Shown piece by piece: positions 1-8,118 of a DNA stretch of 27,383 bases. Each line of letters starts with the position of its first letter. The first letter of the stretch is position 1. Position numbers and translations under genes: made by a program. The stretch is from a virus: positions 1 through 27,383 of IMG/VR virus record IMGVR_UViG_3300010148_001875. One strand, written 5' to 3'. Under the pieces are notes generated by a model. The model was not told the origin of the DNA. It did no database searches and worked only from the letters and a program-made list of their open reading frames with translations.

Positions 1-13
1 AGAGAGGAATAGT

Positions 14-172
14 ATGAGGTTTTGGAGAAAACTGCACAACATTATAGATAGAGCCTGGCGACATACCTACGCTTCTATTCTATATTATTTTGATAATCGC
101 AAAGATGAAGTCGATATAGACTGGTTAAATATGCACAACAATATAATGGAGGACAAGAAGAATGACAGATAA
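14..172 (+). CDS. Small hypothetical protein, 52 aa
   Basis: An ATG at 14 follows a purine-rich ribosome site at 1-8 and opens a 52-residue frame rich in aromatic and basic residues (MRFWRKLHN start). It ends at TAA 170-172, eleven bases inside the next gene, which suggests translational coupling. I recognise no domain, signal peptide or membrane segment. The coding call rests on the ribosome site, the tight overlap and the shared strand with the DUF3310 gene. The frame could begin upstream of the window. Confidence 0.55.
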   Translation: MRFWRKLHNIIDRAWRHTYASILYYFDNRKDEVDIDWLNMHNNIMEDKKNDR

Positions 173-383
173 TGTAAACAGACCTCCGCATTATAGAAAA
201 GGATCGGTTGAATGTATTGAAGCAATTAAGTCTGCATTGACCAGGGAAGAGTTCAAGGGGTATTTAAAAGCTGCGGCTATAAAATACATTTGGAGAGAGG
301 ATCACAAAGGTAAAAACATTGAGGATCTGCAAAAAGCTGTCTGGTATTTAAACCGACTGATCAAAGAATTGGAGGAGATGTAA
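162..383 (+). CDS. DUF3310 family phage protein, 73 aa
   Basis: The protein has the DUF3310 (PF11753) layout: an N-terminal NRPPHYRKG motif, then an ECIEAIKSAL helix, AIKYIWRE, HKGKNIEDLQKA and WYLNRLI. The family is widespread in phages, is sometimes labelled nucleotide kinase without strong proof, and is typically 60-130 residues, so this looks complete. An AGGA-containing site lies just upstream of the ATG, inside the preceding small gene. Its TAA overlaps the next ATG in a TAATG junction. Family membership is well supported; the biochemical role is unknown. Confidence 0.85.
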   Translation: MTDNVNRPPHYRKGSVECIEAIKSALTREEFKGYLKAAAIKYIWREDHKGKNIEDLQKAVWYLNRLIKELEEM

Positions 384-457
384 TGGATCTTAATTTCCTA
401 GTTGGGCTTACACTATGTCTCCTCATAGTTTACGCTTTCACAAAACAAGAACCATAA
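383..457 (+). CDS. Single-span membrane peptide, 24 aa
   Basis: A 24-codon frame starts on the ATG of a TAATG junction with the DUF3310 gene. It encodes one hydrophobic helix (LNFLVGLTLCLLIVYAF) followed by a short polar tail, TKQEP. The GGAGGAG stretch at the end of the DUF3310 gene is a good ribosome site for it. Its stop abuts the terminator. It is likely a small inner-membrane phage peptide of unknown function; very short frames like this can be fortuitous, hence the moderate confidence. Confidence 0.5.
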   Translation: MDLNFLVGLTLCLLIVYAFTKQEP

Positions 458-487
458 AAAAAGGGGCTAAATGCCCCTCTTTTTTTA
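456..487. terminator. Bidirectional intrinsic terminator
   Basis: A GC stem (aggggc 462-467 with gcccct 473-478, loop taaat) is flanked by seven A residues on the left and a T run on the right. It therefore works as an intrinsic terminator on both strands. It sits exactly between the rightward small genes and the convergent leftward DUF669 gene. Confidence 0.9.
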
Positions 488-494
488 CTCACAC

Positions 495-959
495 TTAGAA
501 AGGTGGGACAGCTTCTCTTGGTGGACTCATGTCAGCATCTGCTTCTGGCAAATATAATCTGATTTTAGTCTTCTTAGTATTGACCACACCATTGTCACCC
601 TCAAACTGATCTTCAATCTGTTCAGTCTTAAGGATTAGTTTCTTACCAACAAAGTCAGTATGACTCTCTGGATACTTCTTAAAGCCAACAGCTTTCGTAA
701 GCCTGGTGAATATCTCCGTGCTTATTCTTTTGTTGTCTTCGTTAGTAGCCCATAGGTTATACCATTCGTTATGGTCTTTATACTTTCCACCATCAAGCTG
801 AAAGGTTACCTTCAACGTATGGTTGCCTGCTTTAGATTTATACTTATCAGTAGCAATAATCTTAGCATTATGTTCTCCGTCTGGAGCCAAAGGAGTGCCA
901 CCACTAGATGACAGTTCCTCCAGGTTATCAAAAAATTCTACATCACCGAAATCAGACAT
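495..959 (-). CDS. DUF669-family protein, probable ssDNA-binding partner of the recombinase
   Basis: The 154-residue protein has the features of DUF669 (PF05037): an acidic N-terminus (FGDVEFFDNLEE), a beta-rich core with the IIATDKYKSKAG and LKVTFQLDGG segments, and a short acidic, proline-rich tail (EADADMSPPREAVPPF). An acidic tail is reminiscent of SSB proteins. Its start overlaps the end of the ATPase gene by 8 bases and has an AGGAGA site at good spacing. DUF669 next to an AAA_24/Sak4 ATPase is a recurrent phage pair, and Sak4 is known to work with a cognate SSB. The SSB-like role is inferred from this context. Confidence 0.75.
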   Translation of the reverse strand: MSDFGDVEFFDNLEELSSSGGTPLAPDGEHNAKIIATDKYKSKAGNHTLKVTFQLDGGKYKDHNEWYNLWATNEDNKRISTEIFTRLTKAVGFKKYPESHTDFVGKKLILKTEQIEDQFEGDNGVVNTKKTKIRLYLPEADADMSPPREAVPPF

Positions 960-1674
960 TTGCTTCTCCTATATTATCTGTTGTTAATGAAAACCCTAAC
1001 TTCTCAATCAAGGCACTTATGTTAGGCTTCTCGAAATTATCAAGTTTACCACTACGGTCTTTAGCTTTGTAGCCTTGTCCGTATGCTGTTTGTAGCCATC
1101 TCGTTTGCACATTCTTACCGTCCTCATCTTGATCTTCAATGATGCGTAATGCAAGAACTTCATCAAAGAAATATGTAATTGATTCGCCTAACTTAGTCCC
1201 GACCATTTTAGGTGCGTGTCTAAGAACACCGTCATCATTGACCACATCTTCTTTGCAAAGAAATAATACGTGCATATTTAGATCTCTAAATGCTCGCATT
1301 AAATTTGTTACCGACTCCTGAACATTACCGTATGCCATACGTGGATCTTTACTACGAGACTTCTCCCATACTAATAAGATCTCGCTGATCTCGGATACTG
1401 AATCCAAGACAACCGTATCGTATTGTAATGTACCAGACTTAAGAGCGTTATGAAGTTCCATGACTTCACTAGCTTCTTTTACTTCTATAGCTTCAACATT
1501 GCTTGCATCTTTAATAGATAGCAATCCAGCTTCAGCACTTATAACAAGTACTTTACCTGGAGCTGTTTTAGCTAGTGTTGTCTTACCCGCTCCAGCCATT
1601 CCGTACACCAAAATTTTAGCACCTTGGTTTTGCACAAGCTTTTGCGGAGACACAATTCTATTTGATAATTCCAT
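952..1674 (-). CDS. Sak4-like (AAA_24) RecA-fold recombination ATPase
   Basis: The 240-residue protein carries a Walker A motif GMAGAGKT (about residues 25-32), a Walker B strand YDTVVLDS ending at Asp91, and the compact AAA_24 (PF13479) architecture used by Sak4-type phage recombinases. These are minimal RecA-like proteins that anneal single strands. I place the start at the ATG at 1674, seven bases after an AGGAGA site; an in-frame TTG two codons upstream lies too close to that site. The gene is co-transcribed with the DUF669 protein from the promoter at 1708-1737. The likely role is recombination or replication restart during infection. Confidence 0.8.
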   Translation of the reverse strand: MELSNRIVSPQKLVQNQGAKILVYGMAGAGKTTLAKTAPGKVLVISAEAGLLSIKDASNVEAIEVKEASEVMELHNALKSGTLQYDTVVLDSVSEISEILLVWEKSRSKDPRMAYGNVQESVTNLMRAFRDLNMHVLFLCKEDVVNDDGVLRHAPKMVGTKLGESITYFFDEVLALRIIEDQDEDGKNVQTRWLQTAYGQGYKAKDRSGKLDNFEKPNISALIEKLGFSLTTDNIGEANV

Positions 1675-1704
1675 TCTCAATCTCCTTTAATTAAAATTAA
1701 CTTG

Positions 1705-1733
1705 CATATTATAACCATAATAGTTACTATATG
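1705..1733. promoter_or_regulatory. 29-bp near-palindrome, candidate operator
   Basis: The sequence is symmetric about position 1719: CATAT (1705-1709) pairs with ATATG (1729-1733), TAAC (1712-1715) with GTTA (1723-1726), and the inner AT with AT. Eleven of fourteen positions pair. It lies between and across the -35 and -10 of the leftward promoter and next to the Cro-like regulator gene, so it is a natural binding site for a dimer of that protein. AT-rich DNA yields chance palindromes, so the binding role is inferred. Confidence 0.5.
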
Positions 1734-1737
1734 TAAA
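1708..1737 (-). promoter_or_regulatory. Leftward sigma-70-like promoter for the recombinase pair
   Basis: On the minus strand TTTACA (1737-1732, five of six to the -35 consensus) is followed after 18 bases by a perfect TATAAT (1713-1708). Transcription should start near 1700 and run into the Sak4-like and DUF669 genes. A weaker rightward candidate (TTGCAT 1702-1707, 17 bases, TACTAT 1725-1730) overlaps it. Confidence 0.7.
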
Positions 1738-1771
1738 ATTTATTTTTAACAATTTGTCGAAAGGAGAAGTA

Positions 1772-2119
1772 ATGGAACAAACTGATAAACAAACCCACAC
1801 TTGGCAAGCCAATTATTATTTTAGAACAAAAACATTAGCAACAAGAAAACTAAAGGAATTTGAAACCATGGGAATAAAACCTAATCACACTGATAGAAAG
1901 GTTAAGAAGTACACCCTTAGAGACTACATTGAGTTCTTGGGACAGAAAGAAGCTGCAAAGCAATTTGGCTGTTCGGAGGCTTCATGCAAGTCTTGGAGGT
2001 ATGGCTATCGACAACCTACAATTAACCAAGCAAAGCAAATTATAAGAGCAACTGATGGTAGATTAGATTACGAGTCTATATATGGACCTATATCTGAAAT
2101 ACTAGAAACAGAAGCTTAA
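1772..2119 (+). CDS. Cro/YdaS-like helix-turn-helix regulator, 115 aa
   Basis: Residues about 49-105 have a Cro-like layout: LRDYIEFLGQKEAAKQFG, a turn, then CSEASCKSWRYGYRQPT, followed by AKQIIRATDGRLDYESIYG. The helix-turn-helix and the tail resemble small phage Cro/YdaS repressors. The N-terminal 45 residues are basic and lack a recognised domain. The start is the ATG at 1772, with AAGGAG at 1761-1766; a TTG at 1754 precedes the ribosome site and is rejected. The gene is divergent from the recombinase pair and shares a control region containing a palindrome, so it probably controls one or both early promoters. Primase follows immediately. Confidence 0.75.
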   Translation: MEQTDKQTHTWQANYYFRTKTLATRKLKEFETMGIKPNHTDRKVKKYTLRDYIEFLGQKEAAKQFGCSEASCKSWRYGYRQPTINQAKQIIRATDGRLDYESIYGPISEILETEA

Positions 2120-2120
2120 A

Positions 2121-4241
2121 GTGTTTCAGCTTAATATAACCGAGGACGACACATCCTTGGAGCAAGCACTTGCCTACTATGATGAAGGCTATAATGTTGT
2201 CCCTCTGCAAAGATCCAACAAGAAACCACCATCATTTCTAGGTAGCTGGGAACAATACAAAGAAACTAGACCATCTAGGGATCTTGTAGAGTCCTGGTTC
2301 AAAGATAGAGATAATCTACAGGTAGCACTTGTCTGCGGTAAGTTTGTGGTCGTTGATGCTGACTCACCAGAGGCTATGGATTGGGTAGAAAAGAATATGC
2401 CTCCATGTCCGTTTAAAGTCATCACTGGTAAGGGTATGCATTACTATTACAATAACCCTGAAAACTATACAACTTTTGCTACAAGAAGGACTGCTGAAAC
2501 GCCTATAGAACGCTTGATAGACATTAGAGGTGTAGGCGGTCTAATCATAGCACCATGGAACAGACACGCTAACGGACAAGTATATAAGCCAGTTACCTTT
2601 GCAGATTGGAAGATCTATGATCATAACGATTTACCAGACTTTACTGAAATTGAGTTCCAAAAGATAACAGGTGTACCAAAGACCGATACTGGCGTTCAAA
2701 CTGCACCATTTTCATTAGATGGTGTATTAGAGGGCTCTAGGAACGACCAGGCTGCACGTATTGCAGGCTATTTAATATCAAAGAATGTTAACCTAGAGTT
2801 CGTTAGAATCTTCTTACAGAACTGGAATACCAACAATAACCCACCTTTACCACAAGCAGAGATAGATGGCGTAGTAGAGAGCGTCAAAAATACACACGAT
2901 AGAAAAAATCAGTTAGCACCATTATTTACCCAAGTTACAGAAACCATACAAAAACCAAAAGATTTATTTAATCCTCCAGGCTTGCTCAAAGATATGTTTA
3001 AGTTTTGTGAAGAGATAGCACAAGTTCCACAACCAGAACTATCACTTGTAGGTGCGTTAGCACTAGCTAGTGTTACCTGTGGACGTATTTATAGAACCAA
3101 TATGAATAACTTTTCTTCTATGTATTTCATGGGTATCGCTAAGTCAGGTCAAGGTAAAGAGAATATAAAAACATTTGTAGAGTCAGTATTAAACGCATCA
3201 GATCATGAAAAGCTTGTTGTAGGTGATGGTTATACATCAAGTGGTGCTGTTCACTCGGTATTAAAGATGCGTCCTACACAGATAACCATTATGGATGAAT
3301 TTGGTAAAAGATTAGAGGCTATAAGTAATTCAGGCAATACCAATAAAGAAGATGGTATACAAACGCTTATGGAAGCCTGGGGTCGTTGTCATGGCACATT
3401 AAGACCAGACAACTACTCGCTTATGAATGTGCAAGAACAATACAAGGAAATGATGATGAGCCGTGTTACCCATAAACCAGCTATTACATTGGTTGGCTTA
3501 TCTGTTCCTAAAAACTTTTATGGTGCGTTAAATGGTGGCAGGATTGCAGACGGGTTCCTAAACCGCTTTGTAGTCGTTGAATCAACAGAGCCAAGGAGAG
3601 TGGGTGAACTCAAACGATTCAAATCGCCACCAACGTCCATTGTCAACTGGGTAAATTACATTAGAAGACAAAGAGGTAGCATGAGTGATTTATCTAGGGA
3701 TAATGCTGAATTAGATTTAGATCAAATCGTATTAGACTTTGATAGGGAATCTGAAGAGATCTTGCAAGATTTCGCAAGAGAGATAATAAAACGACAAGAT
3801 ATACTAGAAAAAGATAACCTAGAGCCTCTTCTAAGCCGTTCTAAGGAGAAAGCTATGCGTTTGTCGTTGTTATGTACTCTTGCGTCTAATGCTGACGCTA
3901 AGACGATTACAGGAGACGTTACAAGGTGGGCTGTAGACTTTATCAGATATTATGACCTGTTATTTATAGAAGCTTGTAGAGATAAGGTGGCTAGCAGTGC
4001 AACTGAATCTAAGATCAAGCAAGTATTATCTTTCATAAGATCTAGGAATGGCGAGGGTATATCTAAACGTGAAGTAGATAGACACGAACTATTCCGTAGC
4101 ATGAAGTCTTATGAAGTAAAAGAAATTATTGAAAGGCTTAAGAATGCGGGAGAAATACAAGAGGTTGAGATAAAGATAGGTGGTAAAGGACGACCTGCTA
4201 AACGCTTTGTAGCTGTAGATCCAAACTTCTTTGCTGATTAG
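2121..4241 (+). CDS. Bifunctional primase-polymerase/helicase-like replication protein
   Basis: The 706-residue protein has three parts. Residues about 10-185 form a Prim-Pol domain (PF09250-type) with VVVDADS giving the Asp79/Asp81 pair, GKGMHYYY with His107, and LIDIRGVGG with Asp134. Residues about 200-262 look like a PriCT linker helix bundle. Residues about 285-600 match a DUF3987-type helicase-like ATPase with AKSGQGKE (Lys346) and a Walker B ITIMDEFGK (Asp392, Glu393). The last 90 residues resemble a winged helix. It likely primes and unwinds phage DNA. The start is a GTG one base after the regulator's stop, so expression is probably coupled. Its TAG shares one base with the next GTG. 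Confidence 0.85.
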   Translation: MFQLNITEDDTSLEQALAYYDEGYNVVPLQRSNKKPPSFLGSWEQYKETRPSRDLVESWFKDRDNLQVALVCGKFVVVDADSPEAMDWVEKNMPPCPFKVITGKGMHYYYNNPENYTTFATRRTAETPIERLIDIRGVGGLIIAPWNRHANGQVYKPVTFADWKIYDHNDLPDFTEIEFQKITGVPKTDTGVQTAPFSLDGVLEGSRNDQAARIAGYLISKNVNLEFVRIFLQNWNTNNNPPLPQAEIDGVVESVKNTHDRKNQLAPLFTQVTETIQKPKDLFNPPGLLKDMFKFCEEIAQVPQPELSLVGALALASVTCGRIYRTNMNNFSSMYFMGIAKSGQGKENIKTFVESVLNASDHEKLVVGDGYTSSGAVHSVLKMRPTQITIMDEFGKRLEAISNSGNTNKEDGIQTLMEAWGRCHGTLRPDNYSLMNVQEQYKEMMMSRVTHKPAITLVGLSVPKNFYGALNGGRIADGFLNRFVVVESTEPRRVGELKRFKSPPTSIVNWVNYIRRQRGSMSDLSRDNAELDLDQIVLDFDRESEEILQDFAREIIKRQDILEKDNLEPLLSRSKEKAMRLSLLCTLASNADAKTITGDVTRWAVDFIRYYDLLFIEACRDKVASSATESKIKQVLSFIRSRNGEGISKREVDRHELFRSMKSYEVKEIIERLKNAGEIQEVEIKIGGKGRPAKRFVAVDPNFFAD

Positions 4242-4699
4242 TGAGACTACAAGTAATACCATTAACTATACGTGACGCTAACGAGTTTGTTACTAACTTT
4301 CATAGACATAATAAAGCAGTAAGAGGTGCCAAATTTGCAATAGGTGCTTCTTATAATGATCAGCTTGTAGGTGTAGCCATGGTGGGTAGACCAATATCAC
4401 GTAGACTGGATGATGGTTTTACGGCAGAAGTAGTACGTGCTTGTACTCATGATGATGCACCAAAGAATACCAATTCATTCTTGTATGGGCGTTGTTGGAG
4501 GATCTGGCAACAGATGGGTGGCAGAACCATGATAACTTACACACTGCAAACTGAATCAGGATCAAGTTTAAAAGCTGCTGGATTTAAAATAATCGGAGAA
4601 ACTAAAACAGAGAAGAACCATAAAGGTTGGACTACAAGACCTGGTAGGGAATGGCAACCTGTTACAGGTCAAGCAAAATTTAAGTGGGGTAAAGATTAA
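4241..4699 (+). CDS. GNAT-like / XF1762-family protein
   Basis: The 152-residue protein resembles the phage family named XF1762 in databases and has a GNAT-like pattern: FHRHNKAVRGAKFAIGA near the start, LVGVAMVGRPISRRLDDG, EVVRACTHDD, TYTLQTESGSSLKAAGFK. The SLKAAGF segment is the usual late GNAT helix and strand. It begins with GTG overlapping the primase stop by one base and overlaps the convergent structural gene by four bases at its end. Phage GNAT-fold proteins include Mom-type DNA-modifying enzymes, so a role in DNA modification is possible, but no substrate can be read from the sequence. Confidence 0.6.
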   Translation: MRLQVIPLTIRDANEFVTNFHRHNKAVRGAKFAIGASYNDQLVGVAMVGRPISRRLDDGFTAEVVRACTHDDAPKNTNSFLYGRCWRIWQQMGGRTMITYTLQTESGSSLKAAGFKIIGETKTEKNHKGWTTRPGREWQPVTGQAKFKWGKD

Positions 4700-7600
4700 A
4701 GTACAGGTCTACCGGCTACTTGCTCTGCGAAATCTAACCTATCTTGCGATAAAGGATCTGTCGGTGTCTGAGGTGTTTGCACTGGTGCTATTTGTGGAAG
4801 TCCTGGTTGTGTAATGAGTGGTGCTAATACTCTTTCTCTTAATTCCTGAAATGTTGACGTGCCTTCTTCTGTTGCACCAGAAACATCATCATCACTAATT
4901 CCGATAGCTGTTGCACCAGTACCAAGTCCAGCATCAACTAATCCTGTAAGCTCTGCTGTAAACGGTACAAGTTCACCATCAATAAATCTTACACCTGCTT
5001 GTCTGGCTGCTGTGTTAAATATTCTCATAGCTTGTGCTATAGATCCTTGATCAGTTTTTGACATAAGACTAACAAAAGTTCTGTTAGTAAACAAAGCTCT
5101 TACAATAGCTAAACTGGTTAATATAGGTAAGGTAGATAAAGGATTAAAAACAACACTAGCTGCAATACCTGCAGCAACAAGACCACCAGCTCCACCACTT
5201 CTACCAGATTCTCCAATAGTTAATACGTCTATTTCTTTTTGGAAGTTACGTAAACCTTTTGCTATATCTCTACCAAACATTGCCTCTAATGTTTCATCAC
5301 CGTATGAATCTAGTGCAGTTTTAAGATTTTGATGTTTGAATAAGTCAGTAATCTTACCTTTACCGTTGAAGTCAATAGATTTAGATAAAAGCTTTTGCAT
5401 ACTAGCTTGTTGTATATTGTTGAATACATCAGGACTAACTGTAGCTTTTAATCTTTCAATGTTACCTGCTGAACCGGGTCTAAAGATACTATTGACTGTT
5501 TCTTCTATGCCTCTTTCAGGTAGTTGAGATATAGCTCTATTTGCTTCAAACTTAGCTCTTGCATCAGAAGCTTCAGCTAACTCTTTTAATCCACGTATAA
5601 AGGCTTGTCCTTGTTGGTTGGCATTTAAACCTTGACTGACATTTTTAGTAGTAAAGTCATTTACAAGGTTTTTAAGTGCTTGTGGTTTAAGGTTAGGACT
5701 AATCATATTTAACTGATCAATCGTTTCTTTTACAAGCTTGCCAGAGGTTTGACCTGTAGTTGAATCGGTAAAGAGTGAGTCAAACTTACCAACATTTTCC
5801 ATGTCAAACTTTTTAATTTGTCTTGCAAACTCAGTGAAGTTTACATCTGTTAAACCATCTTTTGTTGCACTTTGAAAAGCATCTGCAAAAAGTCTTTGTT
5901 TAAGTTGTGCTTTCAGTGCATTTTCTGTGGTTATAAACTTTCCTGCATCATCTGTCTGAGCTTTACCAACTCTTTGTAAGTAAAGATCGTATTCACGTAA
6001 TGCTTCAAAAACATTATCAAGCTGTGTTTTAGTTCCTTTAAGTATTGCATCCGAATAAACTCTATCTGCATTAATAGATCCTTTCTTTGCATTAGATATG
6101 AGTTTTTCCATCTGCAAAGTATCAAAAGGTTGCATCCTTTCAAAATGTAGTTTATTTGCGTCTCTGAGGTCTGATACAGCTCTTTTAATTAAAATGTCAT
6201 CTTCGGGTCTAAGTCTTAAATTATCTCTTGCTAAAGCTTCTTTAATAAGCTTTGTGCCATCTCTTTCTAGTTCTGTAAGTATGCTGTCACCGTTGTTAAG
6301 ACTTCTGCCGTTTACCATATTGTAGTCATCAAGTGTTCTCATGACATCTGTCAGCAACTTTCTTTCATGGGATGTGCCAATTACTTCTGTAGTGAAGTCT
6401 CTGATATTACTAATATCGTTTCTAATTTCTTGTAAACTTATTCCAGGTCCATCACCATCTATTGCTTTTTGAGCTCTAACTGCCATGTTTTTTAAGATGC
6501 CGTCTAGTTGCTCTACTACACCACCAGATATTTCTTGACCTGGTTGTTTTAATTTCCAAAAGTTACCGCTTTGTTTATAAGATGCTACAAGATCTTCTGC
6601 TACTCTTACGTGCTTGAGAATTACGTTATTTATAGCCTTATTAATAATTCTTGCTTTTGTTTGATCTGTTTCATTTTTAAGAGGTCCCACTATTGGGTTG
6701 CCCCTACCATCTATCTCTATTTTGTTTGGACTGGCGATGTCTAAGAATTTTTTATCTACAGCTCTATATCTTTCACCACTTTCTCTTGTAACTGCACCTC
6801 TTGCCGCAGATAAAGTATCTTTGAGGGTTTCACCAAAAGCTTGTCTTGATGGTACTGTGCCATAGTTACTAACTTCTAATATATCTTCACCTATATCACC
6901 GAGTAGTTTTTTAAGTGTATTTGTTACATCAGCTTCTTGTAATCTTAATTTTTGTAGAGCTGCATTTACTTGTTCATCTAATCCTGTTTTGGAGGATTGT
7001 GATATATAAGAATTTAGAGCCTCTCTTTCATTTTTAATACCAGATAAAATGTTATCTAGTTCAGCTCTTAATACAGCTGCATTAGCTTTATCTCTGTTGT
7101 TACCAAGCACTTGTTCTGAGAACTGCTGGTATCTACCTGGTAGCATTCTTTCTAGTGTTTGTTGTGATGGTATAGCACCTTTGGAGTATCTGTAGTCAAA
7201 TCTTTTTACTTTGCCATCTTTAATAGCTTTCTTGATTTCTCTTTCAGTCGCTTCTCTTCCCAAACTTTCATCTAATTTCTTAACATCGTCCCAGCTTCTG
7301 TTTTTAGTTAGTTGATATACAATTCTTTGATTTTCAATCGGTGCACGTTTACCCAAAAACATTCTATATATTTTTGCTGGTATTTCACCTAGAACACCTT
7401 GACCAACAGATCCAATAATAAATTCTTCTTTTAGTAAGTCTTCTAATTCATCAGCGTCTTGTAACTGAAAACCCTCTTGTGCATCAAGATATTCTTCAGC
7501 AGCTTTACCACCAGCAGAACCAACACCAGCTGCAAGAGTATTAGCTAGTGGCTTTCTACCACCAAGTCTTGCCGTTAAAAACTTTAATAATCGGGTTTGC

Positions 7601-8118
7601 GGCATGAATGCAGCTATAGTTCCTACAACAGGTCCAGCAATGCCAGATAAATCTGCTAAATCTCCTGTTGCAAGGTTAAAATCTTTTTCGTCTATAACTG
7701 TGTTTAAGTTAATGACAGAGCCATCTTGTAATCGTCTTTGTTGTACTGGTTGCCCTAATAACTCCAAACCATAGGGAGTAAGTGCTAGTTGCCCTTTAGT
7801 ATTTCTTACATAGCCTTGTGGACCCACGGCATTATCCATGATGTCTTCTTGTTCTACAGGGGACTTGGTGCTTTGTATTTTTTCTAACAGATCATTAAGT
7901 ATCTTGTTTTCTTCTTTTTCTGTTTCAGCTCTACCTAACTTTTGTCTTAACTCTTTTACATTTACACCAGTTTCATAATCAAAAAAAAGCTCATCATAAA
8001 ATGGTGATACAGCACCTTTAGCTATCTCTGCTCTAGCCTTCTTTCTTGCTTCATCCTCGTTTGATGCGTCTATGAGTTGCGAAACACCTGGAGCTATATT
8101 AACTCTAAACCTTGGCAT
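4696..8118 (-). CDS. Large internal virion (ejection-type) protein, 1140 aa
   Basis: This is the last gene of the late block. The N-terminus has a short domain (MPRFRVNIAPGVSQLIDAS, then an EARKKARAEIAKG helix). A glycine/alanine-rich, potentially membrane-active stretch lies near residues 150-210 and a second near 978-1012 (GGLVAAGIAASVVFNP onward). The long middle is charged and helical, with many predicted coiled segments, and the C-terminus is proline-rich. This combination, and the position after the tail genes, fits an ejected internal protein of a short-tailed phage. I recognise no enzymatic motif, and no lytic transglycosylase signature is visible. Translation probably couples to the preceding gene through TAATG. 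Confidence 0.6.
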   Translation of the reverse strand: MPRFRVNIAPGVSQLIDASNEDEARKKARAEIAKGAVSPFYDELFFDYETGVNVKELRQKLGRAETEKEENKILNDLLEKIQSTKSPVEQEDIMDNAVGPQGYVRNTKGQLALTPYGLELLGQPVQQRRLQDGSVINLNTVIDEKDFNLATGDLADLSGIAGPVVGTIAAFMPQTRLLKFLTARLGGRKPLANTLAAGVGSAGGKAAEEYLDAQEGFQLQDADELEDLLKEEFIIGSVGQGVLGEIPAKIYRMFLGKRAPIENQRIVYQLTKNRSWDDVKKLDESLGREATEREIKKAIKDGKVKRFDYRYSKGAIPSQQTLERMLPGRYQQFSEQVLGNNRDKANAAVLRAELDNILSGIKNEREALNSYISQSSKTGLDEQVNAALQKLRLQEADVTNTLKKLLGDIGEDILEVSNYGTVPSRQAFGETLKDTLSAARGAVTRESGERYRAVDKKFLDIASPNKIEIDGRGNPIVGPLKNETDQTKARIINKAINNVILKHVRVAEDLVASYKQSGNFWKLKQPGQEISGGVVEQLDGILKNMAVRAQKAIDGDGPGISLQEIRNDISNIRDFTTEVIGTSHERKLLTDVMRTLDDYNMVNGRSLNNGDSILTELERDGTKLIKEALARDNLRLRPEDDILIKRAVSDLRDANKLHFERMQPFDTLQMEKLISNAKKGSINADRVYSDAILKGTKTQLDNVFEALREYDLYLQRVGKAQTDDAGKFITTENALKAQLKQRLFADAFQSATKDGLTDVNFTEFARQIKKFDMENVGKFDSLFTDSTTGQTSGKLVKETIDQLNMISPNLKPQALKNLVNDFTTKNVSQGLNANQQGQAFIRGLKELAEASDARAKFEANRAISQLPERGIEETVNSIFRPGSAGNIERLKATVSPDVFNNIQQASMQKLLSKSIDFNGKGKITDLFKHQNLKTALDSYGDETLEAMFGRDIAKGLRNFQKEIDVLTIGESGRSGGAGGLVAAGIAASVVFNPLSTLPILTSLAIVRALFTNRTFVSLMSKTDQGSIAQAMRIFNTAARQAGVRFIDGELVPFTAELTGLVDAGLGTGATAIGISDDDVSGATEEGTSTFQELRERVLAPLITQPGLPQIAPVQTPQTPTDPLSQDRLDFAEQVAGRPVL

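Noticed and set aside
1675-1680. TTG start two codons upstream of the Sak4-like ATG
   Set aside because: It nearly touches the AGGAGA site; the ATG at 1674 has normal spacing.
1754-1771. TTG start upstream of the Cro-like gene
   Set aside because: It lies before the AAGGAG ribosome site, which serves the ATG at 1772.
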